From contig OW799234.1 in assembly GCA_941918925.1 (NCBI GenBank), forward strand, positions 109,985,884-110,049,883: 64,000 bases of DNA. The letters run 5' to 3'. The notes beneath the pieces are model-generated. The model was not told the DNA's origin, did no database searches, and saw nothing but the letters and a program-made list of their open reading frames with translations. A program made the position numbers and the translations under genes. Source of the stretch: Phyto melanocephala (lineage: Eukaryota > Arthropoda > Insecta > Diptera > Rhinophoridae). Shown here piece after piece: positions 23,950-36,400 of the stretch; the first letter of the stretch is position 1, and each line of letters opens with the position of its first letter.

Positions 23950-24712
23950 TTTTATACCCTTCACAGGAGAGTGTAAAGGGGAATATATATTTTTCATTCC
24001 ATTTGTAACTTCTACAATTTTTATTTGCTATCATATAAATTATACATACATACATATGTATATTCTGAGTCCTTGGCGATAGAGGAATTAATTTAGGTAA
24101 GTCCATTTGTCCGTGTATGTTGAAGTTTTTAAGCCTAAACTTAACTTAAAACTTTTTTAATGAGACATGATTTCAAGATCTTTGCTATCGATAATCAGTT
24201 ATTTGGGCACATTACGAGCTTAGACAAGAATGAAGAATACGATTGTTTTTACCCAAACAAAATCAGATTTTTCTGCTAATATGTAACTTCTTAAAACGTT
24301 TGTTATGTAAATATAAAATATGTATGTGCTTTTGGCAACGATTACATAAGCATGTCCGATGACTGTGGAAAAAAACCTTTAACCAAAAGTTCAGATTATC
24401 AATCAAATTTTCGTCACATTTGAACCATATAATTAGCAGTTATGGTCTTGGGTCTTGATTGTTAACTGTTATAAGTAAAAAAAATTGTTATATACATACA
24501 TTACTGAGATATTATAATTTCTACACTATCCATTCGCAACCCAATAAAGTATATATGTTCTGAATCCTTATAGATAAAGAAGTCGATTTAGGTAAAATTA
24601 CAACAAAATCCAGCGGTCGCTAATACATACCTATGCATGTATATCTGATGATACAAACTGTGTAAAGGGTATATAAGATTTGGCACAGCTGAATAAACCG
24701 CTTCCACATGTT
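23950..24712 (+). mobile_element. mini-me/INE-1-like element, copy i, with two cores
   Basis: Leading end TTTTATACCCTTCACAGGAG at 23950; trailing end TGTAAAGGGTATATAAGATT then TGGCACAGCTGAATAAACCG up to 24712. Two decayed cores are present: ATCATATAAATTATAC near 24030 and CGCAACCCAATAAAGTATAT near 24537. Each is followed by the AAGTCGATTTAGGTAA or GAATTAATTTAGGTAA block. Either a tandem duplication or two copies sharing an end would explain this. Confidence 0.65.
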
Positions 24713-26164
24713 AAAAAATCAATTGATTATGATTGAAATATATAACTGTATTATTCTTGAAAAATACAAAAAAAAATAAATCTTCGTTTAAAATTTAAAA
24801 AAAAAAATTTGTTTTCTAGGCAAATATACTAAAGTGAAAACAATAATCTGCTGACGATTATGTCCATCAAATGTTTATATCTTTTTTTTTCAAATCTTCT
24901 AGTTTATTTTTTAATACAAAAAGTTGTGTAGTTTACACTCTATTTCCCATAATTCTTTTAATATCATTAATAGGGTGACGTGTCCCGATTTTCTTATGGC
25001 TTATTTATTTAAACGATAGAATTTACCCGTTTTTCAAGATTTTTTATCACATATGGAATTTAGCTATAAATAAACAATGTCAAACGAATTAACAAATTTT
25101 CATATGTAAATCATATATAAATATATTGTTTCATGTTAAAATTGTCATAATTTATGACTATGAAAATGTTTAAAAATTAAAAGTCATTAGTTAAAGTCAA
25201 AAATATTTGAAGAAAATTCTTTACATTTGCTGTTTCATCTTTCCTCCAATCTGAATACTCCTGCTAGTTACAGCAATTTAAAACAACAACAACAAAATAT
25301 GTAGTTTATCGAATAACATTCAGTAATTTGTACTTCTTAAAGAGTGTATTCTCTATTTGAAAATTAAATAATATTGACATGATCAATTACAGTTTATTTA
25401 TTTGATAAAATAAATTAAAAATCGAGCACAAAGAAGCAGATAAAAGTAGGCATTTCCAAGATCTTGATTTGGTAAAAATAATTATAATTTTTACGCATTT
25501 TTTTAATATTTTGTTTTTAATTTTAAAATAAAATCTTAACACAAAGTTAGATAAATTTAATTTTTTTGGTTTAGTAATAAACATATTAAAACTTTAATTA
25601 TATTTTATACAACATGTTTAGTGGAGTATTTTTTTCTTTACGTCTCTAAGTAAAACTTTGCTCTTGTTTCTTTCAATATAAATAATATTTTTTATAAATT
25701 TCTGTAAATATGCATATGAATTTTAAAATGTATTATTATGCCCCACTTCATGCCAAACAAGTAACCACCAAGAACAATAGAATAGAAAATGGAATGAGTT
25801 TTAAATAAAAATAAACAAAAAAACATCACTTCTATGTGGGTGACCCCTAAAACGTAAATTAGATTTAATATATATTTTTTCTTGTTGCTGCTGTGTTTCT
25901 GTATAATTTTTCTTTTTCTTTTTGTAAATTAATGCCTATATGTATGTAAATATATATGTACATATGTACATATTAATGAGTATATAGGGTGTCCGAAAAA
26001 TGTGTTTAACAACTAAGTTGGGAATTAAGAAAAAAAATTAACTAAAATTATAAATTAATATTTATTTAAACTTAACAAGCTGTGAATATAATTAAGTTCA
26101 GTAATGCAAATTAAAGAAGATATTTCAGAAAGTTGTTATGCTTCCAGATGTTATGGCGTATAGA
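24713..26164. other. AT-rich non-coding stretch
   Basis: No gene recognised. TAATAGGGTGACGTGTCCCG at 24970 and TATAGGGTGTCCGAAAAATG at 25983 resemble single transposon ends, but I could not find a partner with a target duplication for either. Confidence 0.5.
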
Positions 26165-26685
26165 ATTGCAAGTAGGGATGGGCAAATTGGAAAAATCTAT
26201 CGATATTTATTATATCGATATTTTATTTTACCATCGATATTTATTAATTTAAAATATCGATATTTCGATATATCGACTGAAACATATTTACCTAGTTATT
26301 GCTGAAATGATTTACATTTGAAAATTAAATATTAATAGTATAAATGCTTGCTCTTATGCGTGAGCTTATAAAAACGAAAATTAGAAAAAACATTTACGAT
26401 TAAGGATAAAATCAGTTATATGACTAGATCAAACATAAAAACAAAAAATAAACCAAAAATTCATTCGATAATCTTAAGTTAAGTCAACAATTGATGTATT
26501 GTTTACACTAAATCTATAAAATAAATTCTGAAAACTTTTGAAAATATCGGCTCCGATATTAGTAAACAAATATCGATGTATCGATATTGAGGTGTTTAAA
26601 ATATCGGCGATTAATATCGAAATTTTTTAAACTAAATATCGATATTTTGCTATATCGATATATTTTGCCTAACCCTAACTGCAAG
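26165..26685. mobile_element. hAT-type MITE, 505 bp, with 8-bp target duplication
   Basis: The element runs 26173-26677. Its ends are TAGGGATGGGCAAA at the left and TAGGGTTAGGCAAA at the right on the opposite strand. Flanks are ATTGCAAG (26165-26172) and ACTGCAAG (26678-26685), 7 of 8 identical. Both subterminal zones are packed with ATCGATATTT palindromes (26200-26280 and 26545-26660). No open frame. It has the same plan as the 15.6-kb element, but with ATCGAT in place of ACCGGT as the subterminal repeat. Confidence 0.85.
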
Positions 26686-27309
26686 CATGGCGGTCAATTC
26701 AAATTTGATCTAATTTATCATTTCGAAGTATAAGTCACTCTCGAACAAAATAAGAAAGTAGCAATGGTATTATTCCATCTTCCATTTACCTACTGTAAAT
26801 ACCGAAGATAAAGCGAAAAATATATTTTGGCAAAAAAAGAAAAAAAAATTTTTTTCGAAACTGTCATGAAACAATACTTTATATTCGGTGGTTTACCAAA
26901 AAATGGTGGGGGTATATTCATTTGTTTTGCAATATGTACACCCTAATGTACATACAATGTATATTTGTATTATATTTTTAGTTGCTGTTATGTTTTGACA
27001 AAAGAAGAAATTAAACAAAAAAAATTTATTTGAATTGGCTTCAATAATATTTTTAAAGCAACAAATGGAATCACACAAAAAAGCAGCTTGATATAAATTA
27101 TTTAATTCCTAAATAAATTAGTTAGGTCGACTTTAGAAATAAGCCTTTAAGATTCAACTTATACATAAATGTTAACTTTTGACATAACAACTTATGTCGA
27201 GATAAGAAAATTTACAGTTTTCTTAAGACCTTCAAGACGCTCTATTTGCATTAATCGGCGTCTTTTTTTTTTAGAAATTTGTTAAAGGATATCTCGTGTT
27301 ACAAAGAGT
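26686..27309. other. AT-rich non-coding stretch
   Basis: No gene or element recognised. The minus-strand frame at 26893-27078 is low complexity. Confidence 0.55.
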
Positions 27310-27962
27310 TAACTATATTGGATTTTTTAACTCGTGGTTGCTTTTGAGCTTTCCTGTAAATTTTGTAACTTTCGAAAATTTGTCTTGTATGAAAAATCGA
27401 CAGTACACAAAATTCTTATTAGTTTTCATTAAACCGAACTATAAAAAAAATATTTTTTAATTGTTGATGTTTTTCTGATATAATTGAAAATACGAAATAA
27501 GTTCTTTTGTCAAACGACCACAGATATTAACAAAATTGCTGTCGCTTAACTATTGCTTAAAAAAAATCAATTTGAATTTTTACAAATGTCCAGAAATGGT
27601 AGCAAGCGTGTCTTTTAATTGTCCAAGGACTGAAAAATTTTGATCTTTATGATAAAAATATGGAAGGCAGTCGTGTTTATATGCTAATATCTGAGAAAGT
27701 TATTGGGCGATCGCGCTGAATTTTTGTGATATTTCCAAAAAGTTAATAACACATACAGGTTTGAATTACATATGGGGGCTACTCAAAGTTGATTTCAACT
27801 AAAACACGGACAGACGGATATTGCTTTATCGATGTATCTGATCATAAGCTTTCAGAAGATAAAAATATACTTTATGGGGTCGAAAATTAATATTGAAAAA
27901 ATTGTAAATGCCATAACAAACCTATATATAACCTTGGCGCCAATGGTGAAGTGTGTAAAATT
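27310..27962 (-). mobile_element. mini-me/INE-1-like element, copy l
   Basis: Minus-strand copy, best seen from 27580. Blocks in order are GGCAGTCGTGTTTATATGCT, GAGAAAGTTATTGGGCGATC, GTTGATTTCAACTAAAACAC, GGACAGACGGAT, the core TTTATGGGGTCG at 27872, and the end AACCTTGGCGCCAATGGTGA. The left part aligns only loosely with the 61.3-kb copy, so the left boundary is approximate. Confidence 0.65.
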
Positions 27963-28059
27963 TGTTTAACTCTTTTGAATACATTTGCATCATCATCATA
28001 CATCATTGAAGGGTCACTATACTTATGAAAGTTGAAACAACACATTGAGTGCGAAATGA

Positions 28060-28340
28060 ATCATGACGAAATGGTGTGCTAGGACTCACTATTACGCGGA
28101 GGCCTACGCGACAAAATCAGCTTTGATCGTTTTTGACTGCTTGGACATTTACTTTTCATATTCATATATGACGCAAAAAAAAAATCAGCATCTGTCATCG
28201 ATGGCTTAACATTTTAAGCGTTCGTGCAGATGAATCATGATAACTTTCGACACAGGGAGTTTTTAAATTGAGTGTTTGTATTTTCTTCTTTTGCTCTTTT
28301 ATGTTAATGTTCGAATGCTCAAAATTCTCGTAATTTTAAA
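28060..28340. repeat. interspersed repeat, family E, partial copy 3
   Basis: 28180-28260 (AATCAGCATCTGTCATCGAT then GGCTTAACATTTTAAGCG then GATGAATCATGATAAC) aligns with 23090-23150 in the same orientation. Only the right part of the family is recognisable. Confidence 0.5.
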
Positions 28341-28784
28341 CTGATTGATTGCATTATTCAAACGGAATTATTTTAAAAATTATTTTATGGTTTTGATAAA
28401 ATTAATCCATAGTTAAGCAAATATTTAAGCCATTATTCGTGTTGAATTAAAATACATGATATAAGGATTATTGTAGAATCATCTGCTTTAAAACCTTAAA
28501 TATAGCCATATATATACAGAAATAATCTTTAATTTAAATTTTTATTTAAAATTTGTCGAATTTTTTAAAACTTTAAAAATAATTTCACACGAAATAGGTC
28601 ACGTTTCACGTAATGACTCTGCTGAGGTAAAGTGGCGATATATTTTTAAAAATGTGAAAAGCGTTAATGATTAATTAATAGTGCTGGAATATCTTCTACC
28701 AACGCCTTACGTAGGCCGGTGCAATTACATATGTCTCTCACTTATAATTTTTTCAAAAATAATTCTGTTTCTTTATATTAAATA
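28341..28784. other. AT-rich non-coding stretch
   Basis: Nothing recognised. Confidence 0.55.
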
Positions 28785-28879
28785 CTAGCCAAACCCGGCG
28801 CGCGTTGCTACGCCCCTTAATGAATCGAAATGCATTCTGAATTTTAATTAAATATCAAGTGCAAAAACCTAAAAATTAT

Positions 28880-29500
28880 AATTTTTTTGTGGGCGTGGCA
28901 TTGCCCACTTTTCTAGTCACGAAATTGTAAAATCATAACAGCTCAATATGTGTGCAAAGTTTCAGAAGAATCGGACCAGTGCAAGTACCTCAAAATTAAA
29001 ATTTTTTTTATGGGTGTGGCCCTGCCCACTTTTCTAATCACAAAATTGTAGAGTCATAACAGCTCAATATGTGTGCAAAGTTTCAGAATAATCGGTCAAG
29101 TGCAAGTACCTCAAAATGATACCTTTTTTTATAGGCGTGGCACTGCCCACTTTTCTAATCACGAAATAATTTAGTCATGACAGCTCAATATGTGTGCAAA
29201 GTTTCAGAAAAATCGGTCTGGTGTAAGTACCTCAAAATTGTAGCCTTTTTTTATGGGCGTGGACCCGCCCACTTTTTTAATCACAAAATTATAAAGTCAC
29301 GACAGCTTAATATGTGTGCAAAGTTTCAGAAAAATCGGTCCAGTGCAAGTATCTCAAAATTAAAACTTTTTTAGGGGCGTGGCCCCGCCCACTTTTCTTA
29401 TCACGAAATTATTTGGTCATGACAGCTCGATATGTGTGCAAAGTTTCAGAAAAATCGGTCAAGTGCAAGTAGCTAAAACTGATAACTAATTTTTTATGGG
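28880..29500. repeat. 121-bp tandem repeat inside the Helitron
   Basis: The motif CTCAATATGTGTGCAAAGTT (or a one-base variant) occurs at 28942, 29063, 29184, 29306 and 29426, spacings of 121, 121, 122 and 120 bp. Each unit also has a GC-rich self-complementary block GGGCGTGGCCCCGCCCAC or a close variant. Units differ by a few bases. Confidence 0.9.
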
Positions 29501-29605
29501 CGTGGCCCCGCCCACTTTTTTCATCCATAAACACTCCCCGGTATGTGTACAACAACTTACCAAAGTTTGAGTCCGATCGGTTTTGCAGTTTCAGAGTCTA
29601 TAGCT

Positions 29606-29628
29606 AACACACACACACACACACACAG
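29606..29628. repeat. CA microsatellite
   Basis: Uninterrupted (AC)n near the 5' end of the Helitron. The copies at 50.5 and 55.4 kb have the same tract in different lengths, so it is an element-borne proto-microsatellite. Confidence 0.9.
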
Positions 29629-29651
29629 AGTTTCACTTTTATATATATAGA

Positions 29652-30299
29652 TTTGATATTTTAATTTAAGAAAAAAAAACATTAACAAGGTCGTTTCATT
29701 TAATGTTTTTAATTCTTAATCAAGTTAATACAAAATACCATAAAGAGTTAAATAAAAATAAATATTTTTTTTAATAAATAGTCAGAGAACTTTTGTTTTC
29801 TGGCAGAACTGGTCAACTACACAAACAATTTTTGTTTGTTTGTTTGTTTGTTTTTGTTTGTAAAACTTGTTGTAGTTTATGAAACTGTTGCAAACAACCA
29901 GAAAAGTTAAGACTAAGGGTCAGCTTTTATAAGGTTTTGCATTGTTTTATGGTTTTGTTTTCTATTTTATTAGTACTTTTTGCTTAAATGTATTAAAAAG
30001 CGAATGTAAGTATATATTTATGCTTAAAAAAAAGGTTCTTAAAAGAAGCAAATCCAAAGTGAACTTTACAAGTTGGTAGTAAAATCATATGGCAAAAGGT
30101 TTAAATATTTCACCGGGCTATCCAAGGAGAAATAATAACCCTTTTAATTTTCTTTTATATATAAAAAAATATATATACGTAAATCTTTACTGTCTTATTC
30201 ATAAAAATGATCAAAGGTTTATTAGTGTTTATAAAATTGATTTTTCGTTTTAGTTTTTGTATGTTTTTCCCAAATTTAGTAACAAATTTAGTCTATATT
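29652..30299. other. AT-rich non-coding stretch with TTTG microsatellite
   Basis: A GTTT/TTTG tetranucleotide tract lies at 29831-29860. Nothing else recognised. Confidence 0.6.
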
Positions 30300-30790
30300 A
30301 GGTTTGTTCGACGTACGTTATCGCGGGAACCCGCGGGCTCCCAATTTTACCGAAAAGCGTTTCTTGTGTTGAAAATTAGGTAAATGAGAACGTTCATGAG
30401 AGAGTAATTTGTGTTTCTTTTTTTAACAGACTTTACCCGTACTTTTTTTGCGTGTAAAATGGAAAACTGTCAGATCACTAAATCAGCTGTTTTCAAATTG
30501 TAAAAATATAAAAGGTTGAAAAGATTTTTTATTTTTGTAAACAATGGAATATACTTTGTCTGAGAATATAAATAGAGTTTTTGTAATTTGAATAATTTTA
30601 ATAACTAATAAAACATATGCATTTCACTCTAGTGTTTGTTTGGACATACTTTAACAAACATTAAACTTAAAAACTAAAAATTTGTTGAACAATTTTTTTT
30701 AGCAATAGCAGAGGTCCAAGCTGTTGGTAGAAAAACGGCGTGGTGGCGGCTAGGTGCAAAAATTACCGGCGGTAGATTGGAGCTGGTTTA
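30300..30790. other. two GC-rich islands of unknown nature
   Basis: 30307-30345 contains CGACGTACGTTATCGC and a near-palindrome GGGAACCCGCGGGCTCCC. 30715-30790 contains GGCGTGGTGGCGGCTAGG and ACCGGCGGTAGATTGGAGCT, preceded at 30690 by a pyrimidine tract ending in TTTTTTTTAG like a splice acceptor. The two islands might be the ends of one unrecognised element of about 490 bp, but they are not inverted repeats of each other. Confidence 0.3.
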
Positions 30791-31423
30791 AGAAATTATT
30801 AAAATAAAAAAAACCGAAAATAAGTGTTTTAACGAAATAAGTAGGTTTTGCGTTAGTCATATTGTGCAGTCATATCTTTACGATTACAAAAACTTAGCAT
30901 TCCACTATTTTTTTTAACAAGAGTATTGATCCATCATTTTAGTAAAACTCAATATATTAAATTTTAATGTGAATGATTTTTATTTTGGCTTAAGTATATT
31001 TATTCTTTTATTTAATTTTATAATTCAAATTAAATTAAATTGTAACCATTTCTGTTATAATAGAAAATTAAATTGATTTCGTATTACCATATATGCACGA
31101 ATGAAAGCGAGTTGAAAAAACAACGATATATGTTAATATGTTATTCTTGCAATTTTTAGTGCAGCCGTAATATATATACATATACTCTACTGTTTGATTG
31201 CGGACATAACAGTTATTTTAAATCTTTTTCATTTCATTTTTCATTTTCCGTGTAATGGATGCGATCAACTTTTAGAAGCCCCTAACCTCTTGGAAATATC
31301 TGGGTATGAATTTTAATACTCAGCACAATCTTCTTTAACCTTTTGCAATGTGAGCAATGTGAGGTGATTTTTGTTAAATTTATCAGTGGAAATCTATTTG
31401 TTCAGCTTTCAAACAACTACACA
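30791..31423. other. AT-rich non-coding stretch
   Basis: Nothing recognised. Confidence 0.55.
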
Positions 31424-31620
31424 CCCAGGGAAAACAGAATCGGTTGTGAGTAACGCAATTGTTGTGATTGCAGAAATTTACATTTACATACATTACATCG
31501 ACAGAACTTCATTTCAGAATATAAATGTGTAGTCAGTACTAATAAATGTTGATTCTTGCAATAGAAATTGTATAACTAAAAAAAATTCGTTTTCAATAAC
31601 TGAAACATAGGTTCAAATGA
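31424..31620 (+). mobile_element. family F element, left part
   Basis: Starts CACACCCAGGGAAAACAGAA then TCGG. It then runs collinear with 60636-60790, sharing GAGTA-CGCAATTGTTG, CATCGACAGAACTTCATTTC, AGAATATAAATGTGTAGTCA and CTAATAAA-TTGATT-TTGC. The right terminal repeat seen in the 60.6-kb copy is not found here. Confidence 0.6.
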
Positions 31621-31890
31621 AAGCGTTTGTCTAGCAGAATATAATATATTCTAAAAATTTTAAATTTCATATAGCCGCCACTACAAAATTGCTCAAATTA
31701 AACATATATATGAGTCAAATTTAGTATTTATGAATGTACCACCTTAGTCCCCTCAATATTGGTGATATATAGTAATTACGAATTTTTCCCCTTTAACACC
31801 TACAATATGGTAGTAGAAGATACCATATAAAACCAGTGATGGTGCTGAAAATAAAGCATAATAATGTATAACGTTAAATACGAATTCTAA
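31621..31890 (+). repeat. possible family D fragment
   Basis: GTTTGTCTAGCAGAATATAA at 31624 and the phrases around 31670 and 31740 are reminiscent of the family D interior at 47.7-48.2 kb (GCTTGACTAGCAAAATATAG and TTCAACCCCCTTAGTAATGG). The similarity is weak. Confidence 0.3.
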
Positions 31891-33025
31891 GCTTCGCTAC
31901 GGGGTGGTCAGATTACCTGTGTAATCTTCAATTTCGTCACGTTCTAGAGTAGCACGATTAATTTAATTTGGATATTTTAAGGTGAACGTTTTCTATATAA
32001 TTTCAGTGAAAGTTATTTCATTTAAATCAAAAAAAAAATCCTATAATAAGCCAAGAAAAGTATTTATGATTGTTAATTTATATTTAATTATTATTTTTGT
32101 CACTCTTAAAATTTGATCTGCCAAATAACACCTTTTGCAATCCGAAAATTCCCAGTCATTATTCTTTTCATTTAATTATACCTGCATTACGCTTTAACCT
32201 TAACTATTTCTTAATGGATATTGTTTCATTTGACATGTGTTTATTAAAAATTGTGTTTATGTTCTCAGTACAAGTTTGCAATTATTATTAAATAGATGTG
32301 TATAAACTACCTGCAAATATTTTCGAAAGAATTCTTTGTATTTAGTACATTGAAGCCATAAATTGCTTGTCCATTGAAAAAGTGCAAGAGTTTTAAAATA
32401 CGTGATTTTTAATAACAATTCCATTCTGAGAATTAAGTCACACTCACTCTTATACAATTACTCATGAACATTTGTTACTATTCAAGCTCATTCAAGTAAG
32501 GGAATTCAGTTTTCACTTGCATTTAGGCGAAATCACTTATTCATTACATGAAATCTACTTTAAAATATGTGCTTACAGGACCCTGCCAAACTTTTCATAC
32601 AAATTTTTTTTATCTTTAAGGAGAAAACTGGTTAAGTCAAGTGCCTAAATCAAAATGCCTAGTAAAAAGTTATAGGCAAGGTGAAAACCGAGATTAAAAA
32701 TATTGTTGGTATATTAATTTCTAATATGTTAAAGTGCTCTTTGTTGTTATGCTTCAAAAGATGAGGCCTATTTGAAATATTGTAATCTTTTTTTTTAATT
32801 TTATTATTCTAATGGGTAGAAATATGTATGCATATAAAAATTAAGGTTTAATTGCGTACATAGAAATTTAAAAATTTATAAAAAACATTTATGTATTTTT
32901 ATTTAAAAAAAATTGCATTTTAAATATGTAACTCTGTCGCAGTAAATTTGAGATATGAATTATTGATTTCTTAGGTTCTTAAGTATGCACTTTCATATGA
33001 GATACATAGTTGCTTAATCTAATTT
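31891..33025. other. AT-rich non-coding stretch
   Basis: Nothing recognised. Frames at 32097-32291 and 32257-32457 overlap on opposite strands and lack family features. Confidence 0.55.
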
Positions 33026-33437
33026 AAAACAAGTAAGAGTCCTATATTCGGCCGTGCCGAATCTTATATACCCTTCACAACGTGTAGTCATGTATATACA
33101 TATATAAAAACATCTCATTGTAAAATTATAAAAAATATTTAAAAAAAAAAATATAAAAAAATAGGTAGTCGTGGTTTTTTGCTCATATCTCAGTTGTTTA
33201 TGCACCAATGTTTCTGATTTTCAATACTGATCTACTCCCGAATATTTCTAATGTTTTAATACCTTACCCGGGTCCAGGCGATGTCGGAGGGCTTCAGAAA
33301 GATGATTTCAACATACACACGGACAGACTGATAGAGCTTATACTTTATGGGATCGAAATTAAAGTTGTAGAAATTTCACACGGAATGACAAACCTATATA
33401 CATATACCCTTTTTCACTGAGTGAAGTGTATAAAAAA
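33026..33437 (-). mobile_element. mini-me/INE-1-like element, copy f, internally deleted
   Basis: Trailing end at the left (AACAAGTAAGAGTCCTATAT then TCGGCCGTGCCGAA), then TATACCCTTCACAACGTGTA. The A/T-rich middle and the CAGCTGGGATTCG block are missing. The rest (GGTAGTCGTGG, GTTTATGCACCAATGTTTCT, CGATGTCGGAGGGCTTCAGA, GATTTCAACATACACACGGA, core TTTATGGGATCG) is intact to the leading end at 33437. It is recent-looking and close to copies d and e. Confidence 0.88.
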
Positions 33438-36400
33438 AATTTAATTTTCTTCACCTTATCTAAATATTCATGTATAACTGAACTTTTCGAAATAATAACA
33501 ACTGTGACCACTACAAAATCATATAATATCGTTTTTATATATTTGAGAACAAAACTCATTTTAATTTGTTGCTTATTCAGGGTTTAATTTTTTCCTCCAA
33601 TGTGAACAAACAAATAGGTATAATGTTGCGAAAACCGCAAAAATTAACATAACATGTTTTTTTTTTATTAGTGTTAAAGGTGGTTTTGTTCGGAATATTT
33701 TAAAATGTCTAATAAAAAAGAATTATTTATTTATTTCTTAACGATTTTAAGTTGACGTCTTTGAGGGAGAAAACATATATTTATTTGGTGTATTCACAAG
33801 AAGTCCTAAATTTCAAACTGTCATAATTTTTAAACCTTTTTAAAAATTAAAAAAAAAAATTATGATATGACAATACGACACTTAAGACACCTTGAGAATT
33901 CGGCAATTGTAAATTAAACTATGGACATGAACAAAAACATACTTGTAAAAAAAAACTTACCTTTTGTTGTTATTAATCCACATTTAAATATACTTGTTGT
34001 ACCTATGTAGGTATTTAGTAACAAAATAGGGCTTTTATGTATTAACACTGATTCCCGGAATTTCAAAATAACAGAAATCGCACTAATTTCGCACTTTTAT
34101 TTAAAAAAAAAAGACTCACAAAAAAACCATTCAAAATATATCTTGTATACAAAAAGGCGGTTTTTGAATTAAGCGGCAATAAATTTTGGTTTTTAAGACT
34201 TCTTCAAAAAATTTTGTTAATTTTTATTTTCACAAAAAAATTTTTTTTTTGTTTTTTTTTTTTTTGTTTGTTTTTATGAGGTATTAAATTTTTGTATTAA
34301 CATTAAATATGTGTGTAATGACTTAAAGAGGGTGTGTGACTCTTATTTGCTTTTTTGGGTATTTTATGCACACTCTTTTTTAAAAAGTGAATATTAATGT
34401 ATTAATGCAAAAACTAAAACACTAATAAAAAAAATCACCATCGATTTTATACAATAATATAGTAGATAATGAAGAAGCACAAAAATACACTCACATTTAA
34501 GACGCTGAGGAATATTAAGTAGGCTTATTTATTACTAAAAAGAAAACCAATATGTAGTAGGTACCTATAAAAATTGCTATAAAATTTTCTTTTAATAGGT
34601 ATTTAAAATAAAGATTTCTCGTTGGGTTTACTTGTTTCCACTTAAACGCGCATGTAATTTTTTTTATAAAACTTTTGACATTTAACACTGTTATATTTTA
34701 TTCCGTTTTGATTTTTAATACAGTCATTTTATTATTATTTTTTTTAAACAACAACAAATTTACAAAATTAAATAATACACTGATAAGAGATTTAAAAAAC
34801 TTTTTTTATTGTAATTTTTTTTAATAATTTCTTTAAGTTTTTCTTTATTATTTGTACTACTTATGTAGGTACAAGAAAAAGTTCTCTTTTTATCTCAATT
34901 GTATAATTTATTTGACATTTACAAAATAAAAATCACGTCTGTTTTTTTTTAGTTTTCGTTTGTTTGTATGTTATTTTCGATCTTTATTTTAAATTACATA
35001 TTTTTTTACAATAATTAAAAATCTTTTCGTTTTCTCGCTTTTTTTCTTTCTTTCTTTTCAATTCTTTCTTTGTTTTGAAGTCCGTTCAAAACGGTATCTC
35101 GCTATTGACTAAAATACGACAAAACAAATGAAACACATTTTTCCCATATGTTTGACTGGCTTCAAGTCTCTTTTGCCATTTGTTTTTTTTTTCTTCTGTG
35201 TATTACTGTATTGTTGTTGGTTTATTAATGTTGTTTTTATTGTTGCTACTGCTGCTGCCGCTGTCACTGTCGGCTTTAGTATCGTGTGAACAATGACGTT
35301 GACTTTGATCATTATGATCATAATGATCTTTGTGAAAGAGCCAGCCAAAAAGTCACAACAAAACTGAGTTTATAGTTAAGACAACACAAAAACAAGCTAA
35401 AAACAAAATGCAACATCACATTATGATATTGAAACAACAATGGGATGATGTTATCTTTTCGATCAGTTTTAAATCAAAATTCGTTGGCGTTATACATGAA
35501 CTGCTTTTCCACTTCCACAAATTAATTTATGTGGAAGCAAAAACCATTATGCTCATTTTCTACCGGTCAAAGTACATTTGTGTTTGGAAAAATTTTGAAT
35601 TAATATAAGACTTCTAAAAGCATATTCACATTAGGCAAATATTTGACGAAATACACGTAACCATAAGAATTAATTGATTCCTTCCTTAATGAAAAAATTT
35701 AAAATTAAAATGTTTATTGATTTAATCAAGTTTTTATGTTTTGACGCTTATTGGTCACATTAAATAAATATTTACCAAAAATAGTGATAACGCTAATTTG
35801 AGCCAATATATTCCAAATGTAAACGTAGCTTAACTCATATTTTTTTTACTTTCATTTTCAAAATTTGGGCATTATTACAAACGAGACTAATTTTCCTTTT
35901 TTGGTGGAGGTATATAATTCATTATTACTTTGGATATTGAGTTCATAAAAGATCTTGATTATATCTTCATACATGAGCGATAATAGTTGTGACAAAATAC
36001 TATTTGAAAAAACAGACTTATATAATAAATTTTTCGACTCTTAATCTAATTCCATTTATATTGAATGACCGCAAAATAACCACTAAATACATGTATTTTT
36101 TCAATTTAGCTAAGACACTATGTGCATAATGTTATATCACTAAGCTGTAGACAATATCTTTCGGCAATATGTCAAACATAAAGTTGCGATATATGTTCGA
36201 CAAAATATTGTATGTTTGATATATGTGACTGATTTTGACAGCTGAGCCGTAACAGCACTCCTGTCACCATTAACAGTTTGGCATTACATTCCTGCTTGTC
36301 CATTATATTCGTTATTCAATATTTCTTTTGTAGTCTGATAGATTTTCGAATTATGTGTATATACATATATTTGCACAGCACATAGTTAAATTTGATTTTA

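Larger units (their letters stand above)
28785..29651 (-). mobile_element. non-autonomous Helitron, complete copy
   Basis: Read on the minus strand it starts TCTATATATATAAAAGTGAA (29651 downwards) and ends with GCGCGCCGGGTTTGGCTAG at 28785. The flanking bases are A before TC and T after CTAG, so it sits in a host AT dinucleotide. TC start, CTAG end, an AT target, no target duplication and a GCGT-TGCT-ACGC hairpin just inside the 3' end are the standard Helitron marks. The interior has five copies of a 121-bp tandem unit. No Rep/helicase frame, so it depends on a partner. Frames such as 29177-29374 merely cross the tandem repeats. Confidence 0.9.

Noticed and set aside
25985..26945. Possible TIR element with TAGGGTGTCC and GTACACCCTA ends
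   Set aside because: The similarity stops after about 10 bp and the 8-bp flanks (TGAGTATA and ATGTACAT) do not match.
28880..29500. Regularly spaced repeats resembling a CRISPR array
   Set aside because: The units are contiguous 121-bp tandem copies with no unique spacers, inside a Helitron in a eukaryotic genome.
35109..35348. 79-codon minus-strand frame with an Ala/Thr-rich middle
   Set aside because: It is created by a GCT/GTT trinucleotide-rich tract; no domain, and the C-terminal half is A/T-run translation.
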